Source: VXNE01 sp965116625
Lineage (GTDB): Bacteria; Pseudomonadota; Gammaproteobacteria; Pseudomonadales; Azotimanducaceae
Direction: 5' to 3'
NCBI GenBank assembly: GCA_965116625.1
Contig: OZ220717.1
Location: forward strand, 496,001-560,000
Length of the DNA stretch: 64,000 nt
Part shown: positions 52,959 to 62,620 of the stretch, piece by piece
How positions within the stretch are numbered: the stretch's first letter is position 1
Layout of the letters: each line of letters opens with the position of its first letter
Program-made: the position numbers and the translations under genes
Notes under the pieces: model-generated
Database searches by the model: none
What the model was told of the DNA's origin: nothing
Seen by the model: the letters and a program-made list of their open reading frames with translations, nothing else

Positions 52959-53519
52959 TCAGGCGTTGCCCGACTGTCCCGACATGAGCGAGAAGTCTAT
53001 CCCCAGGGTCCTGGCAGCCGTCTCCAGTCGTTCTTCAAACGGCACCTCGAAGATCAGGGACTTCGATCCGCGACAGGTCAGCCAGGTATTGGCATTCAAT
53101 TCGCCTTCGAGCTGGCCGGAACCCCATCCGGCGTAGCCGAGCGCGACGACGTACTGGCTTGGCCCCTGACCGCGGCCGATGGCGGCGAGCATCTCGACTT
53201 CGGCAGTGAGGGCCAGTCCATCGCCAACGGTGACGCTTTTTTCGATCCGAACGTCGTCGCTGTGCAGGATGATCGCGGCATTGCGCTGCACGGGCCCACC
53301 CTCCAGGACCACGGCTTCGACATCTGCGGGATTCGGCAATTCGAGCTGTTGCAGGATGTCCGCCACCGTCAGCTCCAGCGGCCGGTTCAGGACGATGCCC
53401 ATGGCACCCTTGTCGTTGTGGTCGCAGACGTAGGTGATCGTTTCCCGGAAGTAATCTCCCGCGAAGAGAAGGTTCGGCATCGCCAGCAGGAACTGGTTCT
53501 TGACCTGGGCCGATTCCAT
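52959..53519 (-). CDS. yqgE: YqgE/AlgH family protein (UPF0301)
   Basis: Protein of 186 residues. Family motifs are F-L-L-A-M-P near 9, F-x-x-T-I-T-Y-V-C-D-H-N near 25, G-A-M-G-I-V-L-N-R-P near 38, G-G-P-V-Q near 75, and A-L-G-Y-A-G-W-G-x-G-Q-L-E near 126. The function is not settled; it is a conserved regulator-like protein usually encoded immediately before ruvX. ATG 53519 begins M-E-S-A-Q-V-K-N; a 9-residue extension to 53543 is possible. It converges with the molybdenum hydroxylase gene (8 bp between stops). Confidence 0.92.
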   Translation of the reverse strand: MESAQVKNQFLLAMPNLLFAGDYFRETITYVCDHNDKGAMGIVLNRPLELTVADILQQLELPNPADVEAVVLEGGPVQRNAAIILHSDDVRIEKSVTVGDGLALTAEVEMLAAIGRGQGPSQYVVALGYAGWGSGQLEGELNANTWLTCRGSKSLIFEVPFEERLETAARTLGIDFSLMSGQSGNA

Positions 53520-53642
53520 GCCGAGATCATACGCCATCCGCACTCATGAACGGACACCTCGACAGCGCGGGGACATTGCCTTGTCGGGCCGGTCTTGCGA
53601 GACTCGCGTAACTCCCGGCGTTTATGGACAGCGAGCCATCGC

Positions 53643-55253
53643 ATGGCGATCCTGCGATCAAATATCGATACGGCCGAGCAATCCTTCAAGGAGAACGCGG
53701 AACACAACCGCGCCTTGAGCAAGGCATTGCGCGAGGTCGCGGGGCAGATCGCCCTCGGCGGCGACGAGCGCTCGAGGAATCGCCATGTCGGCCGCGGCAA
53801 GCTGCTGCCGCGGGATCGCGTGGAAGGGCTCCTGGACCGGGGATCGCCGTTCCTTGAGATCGGGCAACTGGGGGGCCACGGACTCTACGACGACGACATC
53901 CCCGCAGGGGGCATCATCACCGGCATCGGGCGCGTCGAAGGCAAGGAGTGCGTCGTGGTCGCCAACGATGCGACCGTAAAGGGCGGCACGTACTACCCGA
54001 TCACGGTGAAGAAACACTTGCGGGCGCAGGAAATCGCCCTCGAAAACCACCTGCCGTGCGTCTACCTGGTGGATTCCGGCGGCGCATTCCTCCCGTTGCA
54101 GGCAGATGTCTTTCCGGACCGGGAACATTTCGGCCGCATCTTCTACAACCAGGCGAACCTGTCCGCCGCGGGCATCCCCCAGATCGCCGTCGTCATGGGG
54201 TCGTGCACGGCGGGCGGCGCTTATGTTCCGGCGATGTGTGACGTCGCCATCATCGTGCAGAACCAGGGCACCATCTTTCTCGGCGGTCCGCCCCTGGTCA
54301 AGGCGGCCACCGGCGAAGAAGTCGATGCCGAAAGCCTCGGAGGGGGCGACGTGCATACGCGCATCTCCGGTGTCGCAGACCTGCTCGCCGCCAACGACGA
54401 ACACGCGCTTGCCCTCGCGCGCGAAACGGTAGCCGCCAGCCACCTGCACTACCGGTCCACGGTGGATGCCGCCGAATCCCGCGAACCCACATATCCGGCC
54501 GAAGAACTCTACGGCGTATTGCCCTCCGACAGCCGTACGCCCTACGACGTGCGGGAAGTGATCGCGCGCATCGTCGACGCTTCCGACTTTCACGAATTCA
54601 AGGCCCTGTACGGGGAGACCATCGTCTGCGGTTTCGCCCACATCTGCGGCATCCCCGTCGCCATCCTCGCCAACAACGGCATCCTGTTCTCGGAGTCCGC
54701 TCTCAAGGCCGCCCACTTCATCCAGTTGGTAGACCGGCGCGGCGTACCGCTAGTGTTCCTGCAGAACATCACCGGCTTCATGGTGGGACGGAGGTACGAG
54801 AACGAGGGGATCGCGAAGGATGGCGCGAAGATGGTCACGGCCGTGGCGTGCGCCCAGGTGCCAAAGTTCACGGTGATGATCGGCGGGTCGTTCGGCGCGG
54901 GGAACTACGCGATGTGCGGCCGCGCCTACGGCGGACGCATGCTGTGGACATGGCCCAATGCGCGCATCTCCGTCATGGGGGGCGAGCAGGCCGCGCATGT
55001 GCTGGCGACGGTTCAGGGTGACTCCATGGCCGCCCGGGGCAACGAATGGCCGGTGCCGGAAAGGGACGCGTTCATGGCCGGCATCCGCGAACAGTACGAG
55101 CACGAGGGGCACCCCTACTTCGCCAGCGCGAGACTCTGGGACGACGGCGTCATCGATCCCGTCGATACCCGGCGCGTGCTGGGGCTCGCGCTGACCGTCG
55201 CCACCAGGGAACTCGAGGTTCAGCCCGGGCGCTTCGGCGTCTTCAGGATGTAG
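53643..55253 (+). CDS. mccB: Acyl-CoA carboxylase carboxyltransferase subunit, methylcrotonyl-CoA carboxylase beta type
   Basis: Carboxyltransferase of 536 residues, the length of MCC beta subunits. The N-terminus N-I-D-T-A-E-Q-S-F-K-E-N-A-E matches MCC beta; G-G-G-x-x-x-R-N-R-H-V-G-R-G-K-L-L-P-R-D near 45, G-S-C-T-A-G-G-A-Y-V-P-A near 195, and G-S-F-G-A-G-N-Y-A-M-C-G near 417 form the acyl-CoA and biotin sites. ATG 53643 is preferred to the upstream frame extension. It is 4 bp from the biotin carboxylase gene. The usual leucine partners (isovaleryl-CoA dehydrogenase, liuC/liuE) are not in the window, so propionyl- or geranyl-type carboxylase remains possible. Confidence 0.88.
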   Translation: MAILRSNIDTAEQSFKENAEHNRALSKALREVAGQIALGGDERSRNRHVGRGKLLPRDRVEGLLDRGSPFLEIGQLGGHGLYDDDIPAGGIITGIGRVEGKECVVVANDATVKGGTYYPITVKKHLRAQEIALENHLPCVYLVDSGGAFLPLQADVFPDREHFGRIFYNQANLSAAGIPQIAVVMGSCTAGGAYVPAMCDVAIIVQNQGTIFLGGPPLVKAATGEEVDAESLGGGDVHTRISGVADLLAANDEHALALARETVAASHLHYRSTVDAAESREPTYPAEELYGVLPSDSRTPYDVREVIARIVDASDFHEFKALYGETIVCGFAHICGIPVAILANNGILFSESALKAAHFIQLVDRRGVPLVFLQNITGFMVGRRYENEGIAKDGAKMVTAVACAQVPKFTVMIGGSFGAGNYAMCGRAYGGRMLWTWPNARISVMGGEQAAHVLATVQGDSMAARGNEWPVPERDAFMAGIREQYEHEGHPYFASARLWDDGVIDPVDTRRVLGLALTVATRELEVQPGRFGVFRM

Positions 55254-55257
55254 CGCA

Positions 55258-57201
<1,944 letters not shown>

Positions 57202-57568
57202 GTGCGGCGACAAAACGACCTAGTCCGAACCCGTAAAGCACTTGGTGCCAACCGGAGAAATGATTGATCCAGACAAGTCCGCAATAGCATGGGTTTGGGG
57301 TTGTAGGGTGCGAGGTATTCGCTCAGGTTTCAGACAACATCAGTGTCGGACTCTGCGAGGCAAGACAGGCTGAATGAGGCGCTTCCTTAGCGGATACCCC
57401 GTCGAACCCCACGAGGAACTGGTCAGATCATGTGCTACCAAAACCGAACAGTTCTATTTCCTACCGACATTGGCGGAAATGACTGTTGACTCGGGGGCTA
57501 AAGTGGGTGACATTGGCTTCGCCCTTTACCTAGTCCGACCAGTTCGGGGAAGCGCAAGGAGTTCAATC
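57202..57568. other. Lower-GC gap, no gene assigned
   Basis: Base composition drops compared with the preceding carboxylase genes. A frame open from ATG 57374 runs into the next gene, but its first 65 codons lack recognisable similarity and a ribosome site, while AAGGAG precedes ATG 57569. The 11-mer ACCTAGTCCGA occurs near 57218 and again near 57530, which could be a chance direct repeat. Confidence 0.5.
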
Positions 57569-57754
57569 ATGTCCAACAAGCAGTCGCCGCAGCGGCAAGA
57601 CGGAACCATCGAGCCGAAAGTCAGGTGGTTGACCGGTGCAAAGTACTTGGATTTGAACGAACTCGCTCAAAGCCCGGCCTTCAGGAAAAAGGTCGCTCAG
57701 GCCGCAGAACTGGAAAGAGCCATCCGCGAAGCGTCTTCGCCTCGTGTGGACTAG
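57569..57754 (+). CDS. Hypothetical 61-residue protein
   Basis: Small hydrophilic protein. The start at 57569 is supported by AAGGAG 8 bp upstream. The middle K-V-R-W-L-T-G-A-K-Y-L-D-L-N-E-L-A near 17-33 and the C-terminal helix A-Q-A-A-E-L-E-R-A-I-R-E look foldable. I recognise no family. It overlaps the next gene by 11 bp, so the two are probably translated together. Codon choice is less GC-biased than in neighbouring operons. Confidence 0.5.
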   Translation: MSNKQSPQRQDGTIEPKVRWLTGAKYLDLNELAQSPAFRKKVAQAAELERAIREASSPRVD

Positions 57755-58523
57755 CTTTCTTCATGTCATAGTCGTTGGTTTCATAGGGATAGCAACCTGT
57801 CACATCACCCGGGTCTGGTTTCTTCGGCAGCCCGGATACATCCCGCTTTTTGCCGTGCTGGTATCAGGAACCGTGTTTTTGATGTTGGGCTACCGGTTCA
57901 CGGATGGTGCGTTTGTTCCGGCCGCTTGCGCGATCAAACAAGCCCTGGACGGAGTCGTAGAGCCGGATAAGGCTGTTGAACTGTGCGAATCCCTAAAGGC
58001 GAAGTTGCGCGGCGGGATCACGCTTTCCGAGACGCATCCTAGCCTTTACGATGGGTTGAGCCTCATGACGGCTCTTCTCTTTGCCATGAGTGCGACCGCA
58101 GTGTTGAACCGATTCAAACCTTATCGTTTGCGAGAGACTTATGTTTTCGTCTCGGAACTCGAAGGCAACCTAATTGAATTGCTGTTGCAGGAAGGACTTG
58201 AGAACCAGTTCTTGGTGGAATTGACGATGGAGAATGGCAAAACCTACATCGGGCAGCCTTACGACTCTGGGCTGATCTCACTCGGAAGCGGAGACGTGGC
58301 ATTGATTCCTTTCATCAGCGGGTACCGCCATGAGGAAACAAAAACTCTGCGCCTGACCACGTTTTACCTAGAGGCCCTAAATCAGTTCGCTTACAACGAC
58401 CAATCTGACCTGAATCTGCCTGATTTTCGCGTGGTGTTGCCTAAGCACCAAATCAGATCAGCTCGCCGTTTCGACTTGGAGGTGTATGAAAAGACGTTTG
58501 GACCTAAGCATCCAGACTCCTGA
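57744..58523 (+). CDS. Hypothetical membrane protein
   Basis: Protein of 259 residues starting at GTG 57744. Three hydrophobic segments lie near 5-22 (L-H-V-I-V-V-G-F-I-G-I-A), 33-52 (P-L-F-A-V-L-V-S-G-T-V-F-L-M-L-G) and 105-120 (L-M-T-A-L-L-F-A-M-S), followed by a soluble beta-rich C-terminal domain (V-E-L-T-M-E-N-G-K-T-Y-I-G near 158, D-V-A-L-I-P-F-I-S-G-Y-R near 183). The G-K-T-Y-I-G-x-P and P-F-I-S-G-Y-R segments resemble a small SM-like or PilZ-like beta domain only loosely. No family is assigned. Lower GC than surrounding genes suggests recent acquisition. Confidence 0.6.
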   Translation: MWTSFLHVIVVGFIGIATCHITRVWFLRQPGYIPLFAVLVSGTVFLMLGYRFTDGAFVPAACAIKQALDGVVEPDKAVELCESLKAKLRGGITLSETHPSLYDGLSLMTALLFAMSATAVLNRFKPYRLRETYVFVSELEGNLIELLLQEGLENQFLVELTMENGKTYIGQPYDSGLISLGSGDVALIPFISGYRHEETKTLRLTTFYLEALNQFAYNDQSDLNLPDFRVVLPKHQIRSARRFDLEVYEKTFGPKHPDS

Positions 58524-58600
58524 TCCCGAGGACTTTATGCTGAGCCAGTACAGAAGGCCCTAGGTCCGTGATCGACGGCGCCAAAGCTCAGTCCCCGTAG

Positions 58601-58655
58601 CTCAGGATCTCCTCTGAGAGAACACCGTAGCTAAACGGTGACAGGTTCCGTCACC
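58601..58655. terminator. Cluster of three hairpins between convergent genes
   Basis: CTCAG/CTGAG (58601-58618), CACCGT/ACGGTG (58623-58640) and GGTGAC/GTCACC (58637-58655) follow one another, and the last two overlap so they are mutually exclusive. No T-run follows on the + strand. They lie between convergent genes and may serve as a terminator. Confidence 0.4.
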
Positions 58656-58854
58656 GAAGCCGACATCGCGGCGACCCACATTGGTCAAAGTCACCTGTGC
58701 CAGTACGATCCAAAACCGCCTTCGCGAGCAGACCGACCGTGCCTTCGAGCTTCGCCATTTGCTCCCGCAGACCACCCATCTCTCGTTGCAGATCCCATAA
58801 GAAGCCCAGGATAGCGACCGCTACGCCGATCAGGATGTAGTCAACTGTTTCCAT
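58651..58854 (-). CDS. Hypothetical small membrane-anchored protein
   Basis: Protein of 67 residues with one N-terminal transmembrane helix (Y-I-L-I-G-V-A-V-A-I-L-G-F-L-W) followed by a short coiled-coil-like stretch with heptad L/M positions (L-R-E-Q-M-A-K-L-E-G-T-V-G-L-L). Such single-helix proteins are common and unassigned. No clear ribosome site precedes the ATG. It converges with the 57744-58523 gene and belongs to the same lower-GC patch. Confidence 0.5.
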   Translation of the reverse strand: METVDYILIGVAVAILGFLWDLQREMGGLREQMAKLEGTVGLLAKAVLDRTGTGDFDQCGSPRCRLR

Positions 58855-59065
58855 GGATCAATTGTACGCAGATCGTCGCTTTGCCGCGTTACGGCATTTG
58901 CTCCGGCAGGTGGCAGGTAGGAGTGAATTCGCTTTCCGCCGGGGGAAGATCACCGTAGCGCATATGGGATGTACCCCCCCGCATACATCGCGGGACCCGA
59001 TTACCGACGAACGCGCCGCACGTCATGCTATGTTTGGATTCCCTGACATGAACCGGACCGATTAG

Positions 59066-59482
59066 TTGGCCTACGACAAACCGATACCCCCGCACGGACA
59101 ACATACCCAGCCGTTCTGGGACGGCGCCAAGGAAGGCAAGCTGATGCTCCCCAGGTGCACGAGCTGCAACCGCGTTCACTGGTATCCCAGGCTCATCTGC
59201 CCGTTCTGCCACTCGACCGACATCGAATGGATTGAGGGCAGCGGCGAGGGACGAATCCACACCTACGCCGTGCAGCATCGTGCTTTCGGCGGCTGGGCGA
59301 AGGAGGTGCCCTACGTCACCGCATACATCGATCTTGCCGAAGGTGACCGCATGTTGACGGTCCTGCGCGGCGTCGATCCGAACGATCCCGAGTCGATCAA
59401 GATCGGCGCGAAGGTGACAGTCGAGTTCGAGCCCGCCGACGAAGATACGCACATCCCGTTCTGGCGCGTGGCGGAGGGTTAG
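59066..59482 (+). CDS. DUF35 OB-fold / zinc-ribbon acyl-CoA-associated protein
   Basis: Protein of 138 residues with a rubredoxin-like zinc ribbon (C-T-S-C near 31-34 and C-P-F-C near 45-48) and an OB-fold domain with G-E-G-R-I-H-T-Y-A-V near 61 and P-Y-V-T-A-Y-I-D-L near 82. DUF35 proteins pair with thiolase-like enzymes and help bind acyl-CoA. The next gene, 2 bp downstream, is such a thiolase. The start is TTG 59066, as no ATG or GTG lies near the homologous N-terminus. Confidence 0.9.
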   Translation: MAYDKPIPPHGQHTQPFWDGAKEGKLMLPRCTSCNRVHWYPRLICPFCHSTDIEWIEGSGEGRIHTYAVQHRAFGGWAKEVPYVTAYIDLAEGDRMLTVLRGVDPNDPESIKIGAKVTVEFEPADEDTHIPFWRVAEG

Positions 59483-59484
59483 GC

Positions 59485-60699
59485 ATGGGGGCAAATCTCA
59501 GCAACGCCGCAGCCATCGTCGGCGCGGCCGAATCGAACGACATCGGGTACCCCAGCGAGCGCGGACTCAAGGTCACCTCTCTGCAACACCATATCGAGGC
59601 CATAAAGAACGTCTCCGACCTGACGGGGATTCCCATATCCGACATCCAGGGCGTGTTCTCCGCCGGATGGTCGTCGCAGTTGGCGGAACACCTGGGACTG
59701 AAGCCGCGCTACATCGACACGACCTCCGTGGGTGGCTGTTCCTTCCAGATTCTCGTGCATCACGCACTGTCCGCTATCCATTCGGGCATCATCGATGTCG
59801 CCCTGGTCAGTCACGGCCAGGCGGGCTGGTCCTATCGGGGCGCCGGTGGCGGAGGAGGGCGCAATGTGCCGGGCGAGATCGATCCGGCCGCCGAGATGAC
59901 CATGTCCTACGGTGTCTTCGGCGCGCCATCGAACTACGCCCACGCCATGCGCCGGCACATGCACCGCTTCGGCACGACGCCGGAGGACTTCGCCCACGTC
60001 TCGGTCGTGACCCGTCAATGGGCCATGCTGAATCCGCGCGCCGTGATGTTCTCGAAAGAGACCAATCCATACGGCGGACCGATCACCGTTGAAGACGTCA
60101 TGAACGCGCGGCTGATCGCCTGGCCGCTGACGCTGTACCACTGTTGCCTGGTGACGGACCACGGCGGCGCGGTCATCGTCGCACGGCCGGAAATCGCCCG
60201 GAGTCTGCGTTCGAACCCCGTGTGGATCGCGGGTGCCGGAGAGTCCATGGGCCATGCCAACATGCTCGAGATGGAGGACTTCACCGCCACCTCCGCATCG
60301 CGGTCATCCGCCACCGCCTACGAAATGGCGGGCCTCGGACCCGACGACATGGAAATGGCGATGATCTACGACTCCTTCACCATCACGGCGGCCATCACCG
60401 CCGAGATGCTCGGCCTCGCGCCCCGGGGCAAGGGCCATACGCTGTGGAAGGACGGTCACGCCGCGCCCGGCGGTCGCCTGCCGATCAACACCAACGGCGG
60501 CGGCCTGTCGTTCAACCACTCCGGCATGTACGGCATGCAGTTGCTCGTCGAGGCGTATCGGCAACTGTCCGGTACCGCGGAGGACGGGGTTAACGGCATC
60601 GAGGGCAAGCAGACCAACGCGCGAACCTGCGTGGTGAACGGTACAGGCGGTACGTTGTCAACGACCGGTACCCTGGTGCTCACTGCGGACTCGCCATGA
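59485..60699 (+). CDS. Thiolase-family protein (SCP-x / acetyl-CoA acetyltransferase-like)
   Basis: Thiolase-like protein of 404 residues. A-A-I-V-G-A-A-E-S near 9, the S-V-G-G-C-S near 81 (nucleophilic Cys region), V-A-L-V-S-H-G-Q near 110, E-M-A-M-I-Y-D-S-F near 289 and N-T-N-G-G-G-L-S-F-N-H-S-G near 335 match the non-decarboxylating DUF35-linked thiolases. It probably cleaves or binds beta-ketoacyl-CoA, in complex with the DUF35 protein. The last codon and the TGA lie in the left edge of repeat copy B. Confidence 0.88.
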   Translation: MGANLSNAAAIVGAAESNDIGYPSERGLKVTSLQHHIEAIKNVSDLTGIPISDIQGVFSAGWSSQLAEHLGLKPRYIDTTSVGGCSFQILVHHALSAIHSGIIDVALVSHGQAGWSYRGAGGGGGRNVPGEIDPAAEMTMSYGVFGAPSNYAHAMRRHMHRFGTTPEDFAHVSVVTRQWAMLNPRAVMFSKETNPYGGPITVEDVMNARLIAWPLTLYHCCLVTDHGGAVIVARPEIARSLRSNPVWIAGAGESMGHANMLEMEDFTATSASRSSATAYEMAGLGPDDMEMAMIYDSFTITAAITAEMLGLAPRGKGHTLWKDGHAAPGGRLPINTNGGGLSFNHSGMYGMQLLVEAYRQLSGTAEDGVNGIEGKQTNARTCVVNGTGGTLSTTGTLVLTADSP

Positions 60700-60829
60700 A
60701 ATCCACCGGCCCTTCGGGCACGCCGCGTTTCACCCCCGCCCAAGCCATCTGTTTCGCCCATCCCACCCGTCCCGCACCGTGGCGCCTTGATCGGCACTAC
60801 GTGCCGTTCTACGGCGCACGCCGCTAGCC
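60692..60829 (+). repeat. Dispersed repeat, copy B
   Basis: Most complete copy without the tandem expansion: CGCCATGAAATCCACC, the GGCCC-TTCG-GGC hairpin, GTTTCACCCCCGCCCAAGCC, one 22-bp-like unit (CCCATCCCACCCGTCCCGC), then GGCGCCTTGATCGGCAC-TA-CGTGCCG and TTCTACGGCGCA. It separates the thiolase and MaoC genes, contributes the thiolase stop codon and ends directly at the MaoC ATG. Confidence 0.78.
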
Positions 60830-61720
60830 ATGGCCACCTACAACGCCAGGGCGGCCCTGCCCAACGACGAGCCGGGTCCTTGGGGAGCACCGGTCAAGAT
60901 CGCCTACGATGAGCGCGATGTCCTGCTCTACGCGGCCGGAATAGGTACGCGGGATCTGCGTTTCGTATACGAGCGGCACCCCGAGTTCGGTGTGTTTCCG
61001 ACGTTCCCCATTCGCTGGGGCGGCGCGGGCGCTCCGCTTGATCGGAACCTGATACCCAACTCCCCCGGGCCGCTCAACATCGATGCGGAACGCTATCTCG
61101 AGATGCTGCGCCCGTTGCCGCTCGAGGGCGAGGTCAGCGTGCGATCCCGCGTCATAGGCGCCCACCCGCGCGGCAGGGGTAATGGCTTCGTGGAGTTCGA
61201 AAGCGAGGTGACCGATGCCGACGGCAACCTGTGCGTGCGCATGGTGAACGGCTCCTTTCGCCGGGGCGTGGAGCAACTCGGCGACATCGAACCCTTCGAG
61301 GGCGCCGGCCGTACCTATTCCGAGAGGATCACCCTCCCCGACAGGGATCCCGACGTTGTCCGCGAAGCGCACATCGCTGACAACCAGGCCCACATCTACC
61401 GGCTGTCCGGCGACTACAACCCGCTGCACATCGATCCGGACGCGGCGCGTTTCGGAGGATTCGACCGGCCCATCCTGCATGGACTGTGCACCTTCGGTCA
61501 CTGCGCGCACGTCCTGCTCGATGCGCTCTGCCAGGGCGATGCGGCGCGCTTTCGAAAGATCAAGGTGCGCTTCTCGGCGCCGGTATTCCTCGGCGACACG
61601 CTGCAGATCCGGGCCTGGGACGAAGGCAACGGCCGCGCGTTGTTCGAGGCGCGTGTAGGCGAAACGACCGTCGTGTCGAACGCGTACTTCGAGTGCGGAC
61701 CTCCACGCAACCATCCATAG
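60830..61720 (+). CDS. MaoC-like double-hotdog dehydratase/hydratase
   Basis: Protein of 296 residues with two hotdog domains. The catalytic part is in the second domain: S-G-D-Y-N-P-L-H-I-D-P-D-A-A near 200 (Asp and His of the hydratase 2 motif) and R-P-I-L-H-G-L-C near 219. The first domain contains the binding fold (L-Y-A-A-G-I-G near 31). Family members hydrate 2-enoyl-CoA, including peroxisomal MFE2-type substrates. With the DUF35-thiolase pair upstream it suggests degradation of a sterol side chain or branched acyl-CoA, which is inference. No good ribosome site precedes the ATG. Confidence 0.88.
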   Translation: MATYNARAALPNDEPGPWGAPVKIAYDERDVLLYAAGIGTRDLRFVYERHPEFGVFPTFPIRWGGAGAPLDRNLIPNSPGPLNIDAERYLEMLRPLPLEGEVSVRSRVIGAHPRGRGNGFVEFESEVTDADGNLCVRMVNGSFRRGVEQLGDIEPFEGAGRTYSERITLPDRDPDVVREAHIADNQAHIYRLSGDYNPLHIDPDAARFGGFDRPILHGLCTFGHCAHVLLDALCQGDAARFRKIKVRFSAPVFLGDTLQIRAWDEGNGRALFEARVGETTVVSNAYFECGPPRNHP

Positions 61721-61738
61721 GGCGAGATCGAGTCGATC

Positions 61739-62611
61739 ATGCGGCTTCACCTGGTCGATGGAACGTTCGAGCTTTTCCGGGCCCACTACGCGAGGAGGCC
61801 GCCCCGTCTGTCGCCCTCCGGCCATGACGTCAAGGGGACCGTGGGCGTCGTGTCCACGTTGCTCAGGCTGCTGGAGGATCCGTACGACGAAGTGACCCAC
61901 CTGGCGGCGGCATTCGACAACCCGGTTGATTCCTTTCGCAACCGGCTTTACTCCGGATACAAGTCGGGAGAGGGACTGGACCCCGCGGTGACTTCGCAGT
62001 TCGACCTGGTCGAGGAAGCGGTGGAAGCGCTCGGTATCGTCGTCTGGTCGATGGGCGAATACGAGGCGGACGATGCGCTCGCGACGGGCGCCGCCCGATG
62101 GCGGGACGAGGTCGACCAAGTGTGCATCCTGTCACCGGACAAGGACCTTGGGCAATGTGTCGACGACGCGCATGGCGTCGTGCAGTTCGATACGGTTCGG
62201 CGGCGCATCATCGACGCGCAAGGCGTGCGGGAGCGTAACGGCGTCGATCCGGAGAGCATTCCCGACTGGCTGGCGCTCGTCGGCGATACAGCGGACGGCA
62301 TTCCGGGCATTCCCGGTTTCGGGCGAAAGACCGCATCGGTGCTCCTCGGCCACTTTCGCACGGTAGACGCGATCCCTGACGACCCCGAGACCTGGCCGAA
62401 GGAAATACGAGGCGCGGCAAGGCTTGCCGCGACGCTCACGGCGATGCGCGAGGAAGCCGCGCTCTATCGCAGGCTCGCGGTCCTGGTCACGGATGTGCCC
62501 ATGGCCGAATCCCTCGACGACCTGCGCTGGCGCGGCGCCGATCGAGAGAAGTTCGAACGCGTATCGGCGCGGGTCGGCGGTTTCGGCGTCAACCCGCGCC
62601 GGTGGCGTTGA
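61739..62611 (+). CDS. 5'-3' exonuclease (FEN / PolA N-terminal type)
   Basis: Flap-endonuclease-fold protein of 290 residues, standing alone instead of fused to DNA polymerase I. It has L-V-D-G-T-F-E-L-F-R near 5, A-A-F-D-N near 57, G-E-Y-E-A-D-D-A-L-A-T near 107 (acidic metal cluster), L-S-P-D-K-D-L-G-Q near 131 and the helix-hairpin-helix L-V-G-D-T-A-D-G-I-P-G-I-P-G-F-G near 180. Comparable stand-alone forms include Xni. It converges with rpoC (9 bp between stops). Confidence 0.92.
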   Translation: MRLHLVDGTFELFRAHYARRPPRLSPSGHDVKGTVGVVSTLLRLLEDPYDEVTHLAAAFDNPVDSFRNRLYSGYKSGEGLDPAVTSQFDLVEEAVEALGIVVWSMGEYEADDALATGAARWRDEVDQVCILSPDKDLGQCVDDAHGVVQFDTVRRRIIDAQGVRERNGVDPESIPDWLALVGDTADGIPGIPGFGRKTASVLLGHFRTVDAIPDDPETWPKEIRGAARLAATLTAMREEAALYRRLAVLVTDVPMAESLDDLRWRGADREKFERVSARVGGFGVNPRRWR

Positions 62612-62620
62612 ATCAAGCCA

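Noticed and set aside
57202..57568. Direct repeat ACCTAGTCCGA as an integrase attachment pair
   Set aside because: Only 11 bp, about 310 bp apart, with no integrase or tRNA nearby; chance is adequate.
58590..58660. tRNA-like folding (CCCGTAGCTCAG followed by a stem-loop with a GCT triplet in the loop)
   Set aside because: The loop has A at the position of invariant U33, there is no T-arm consensus and no acceptor stem, so it is not a tRNA; kept only as hairpins.
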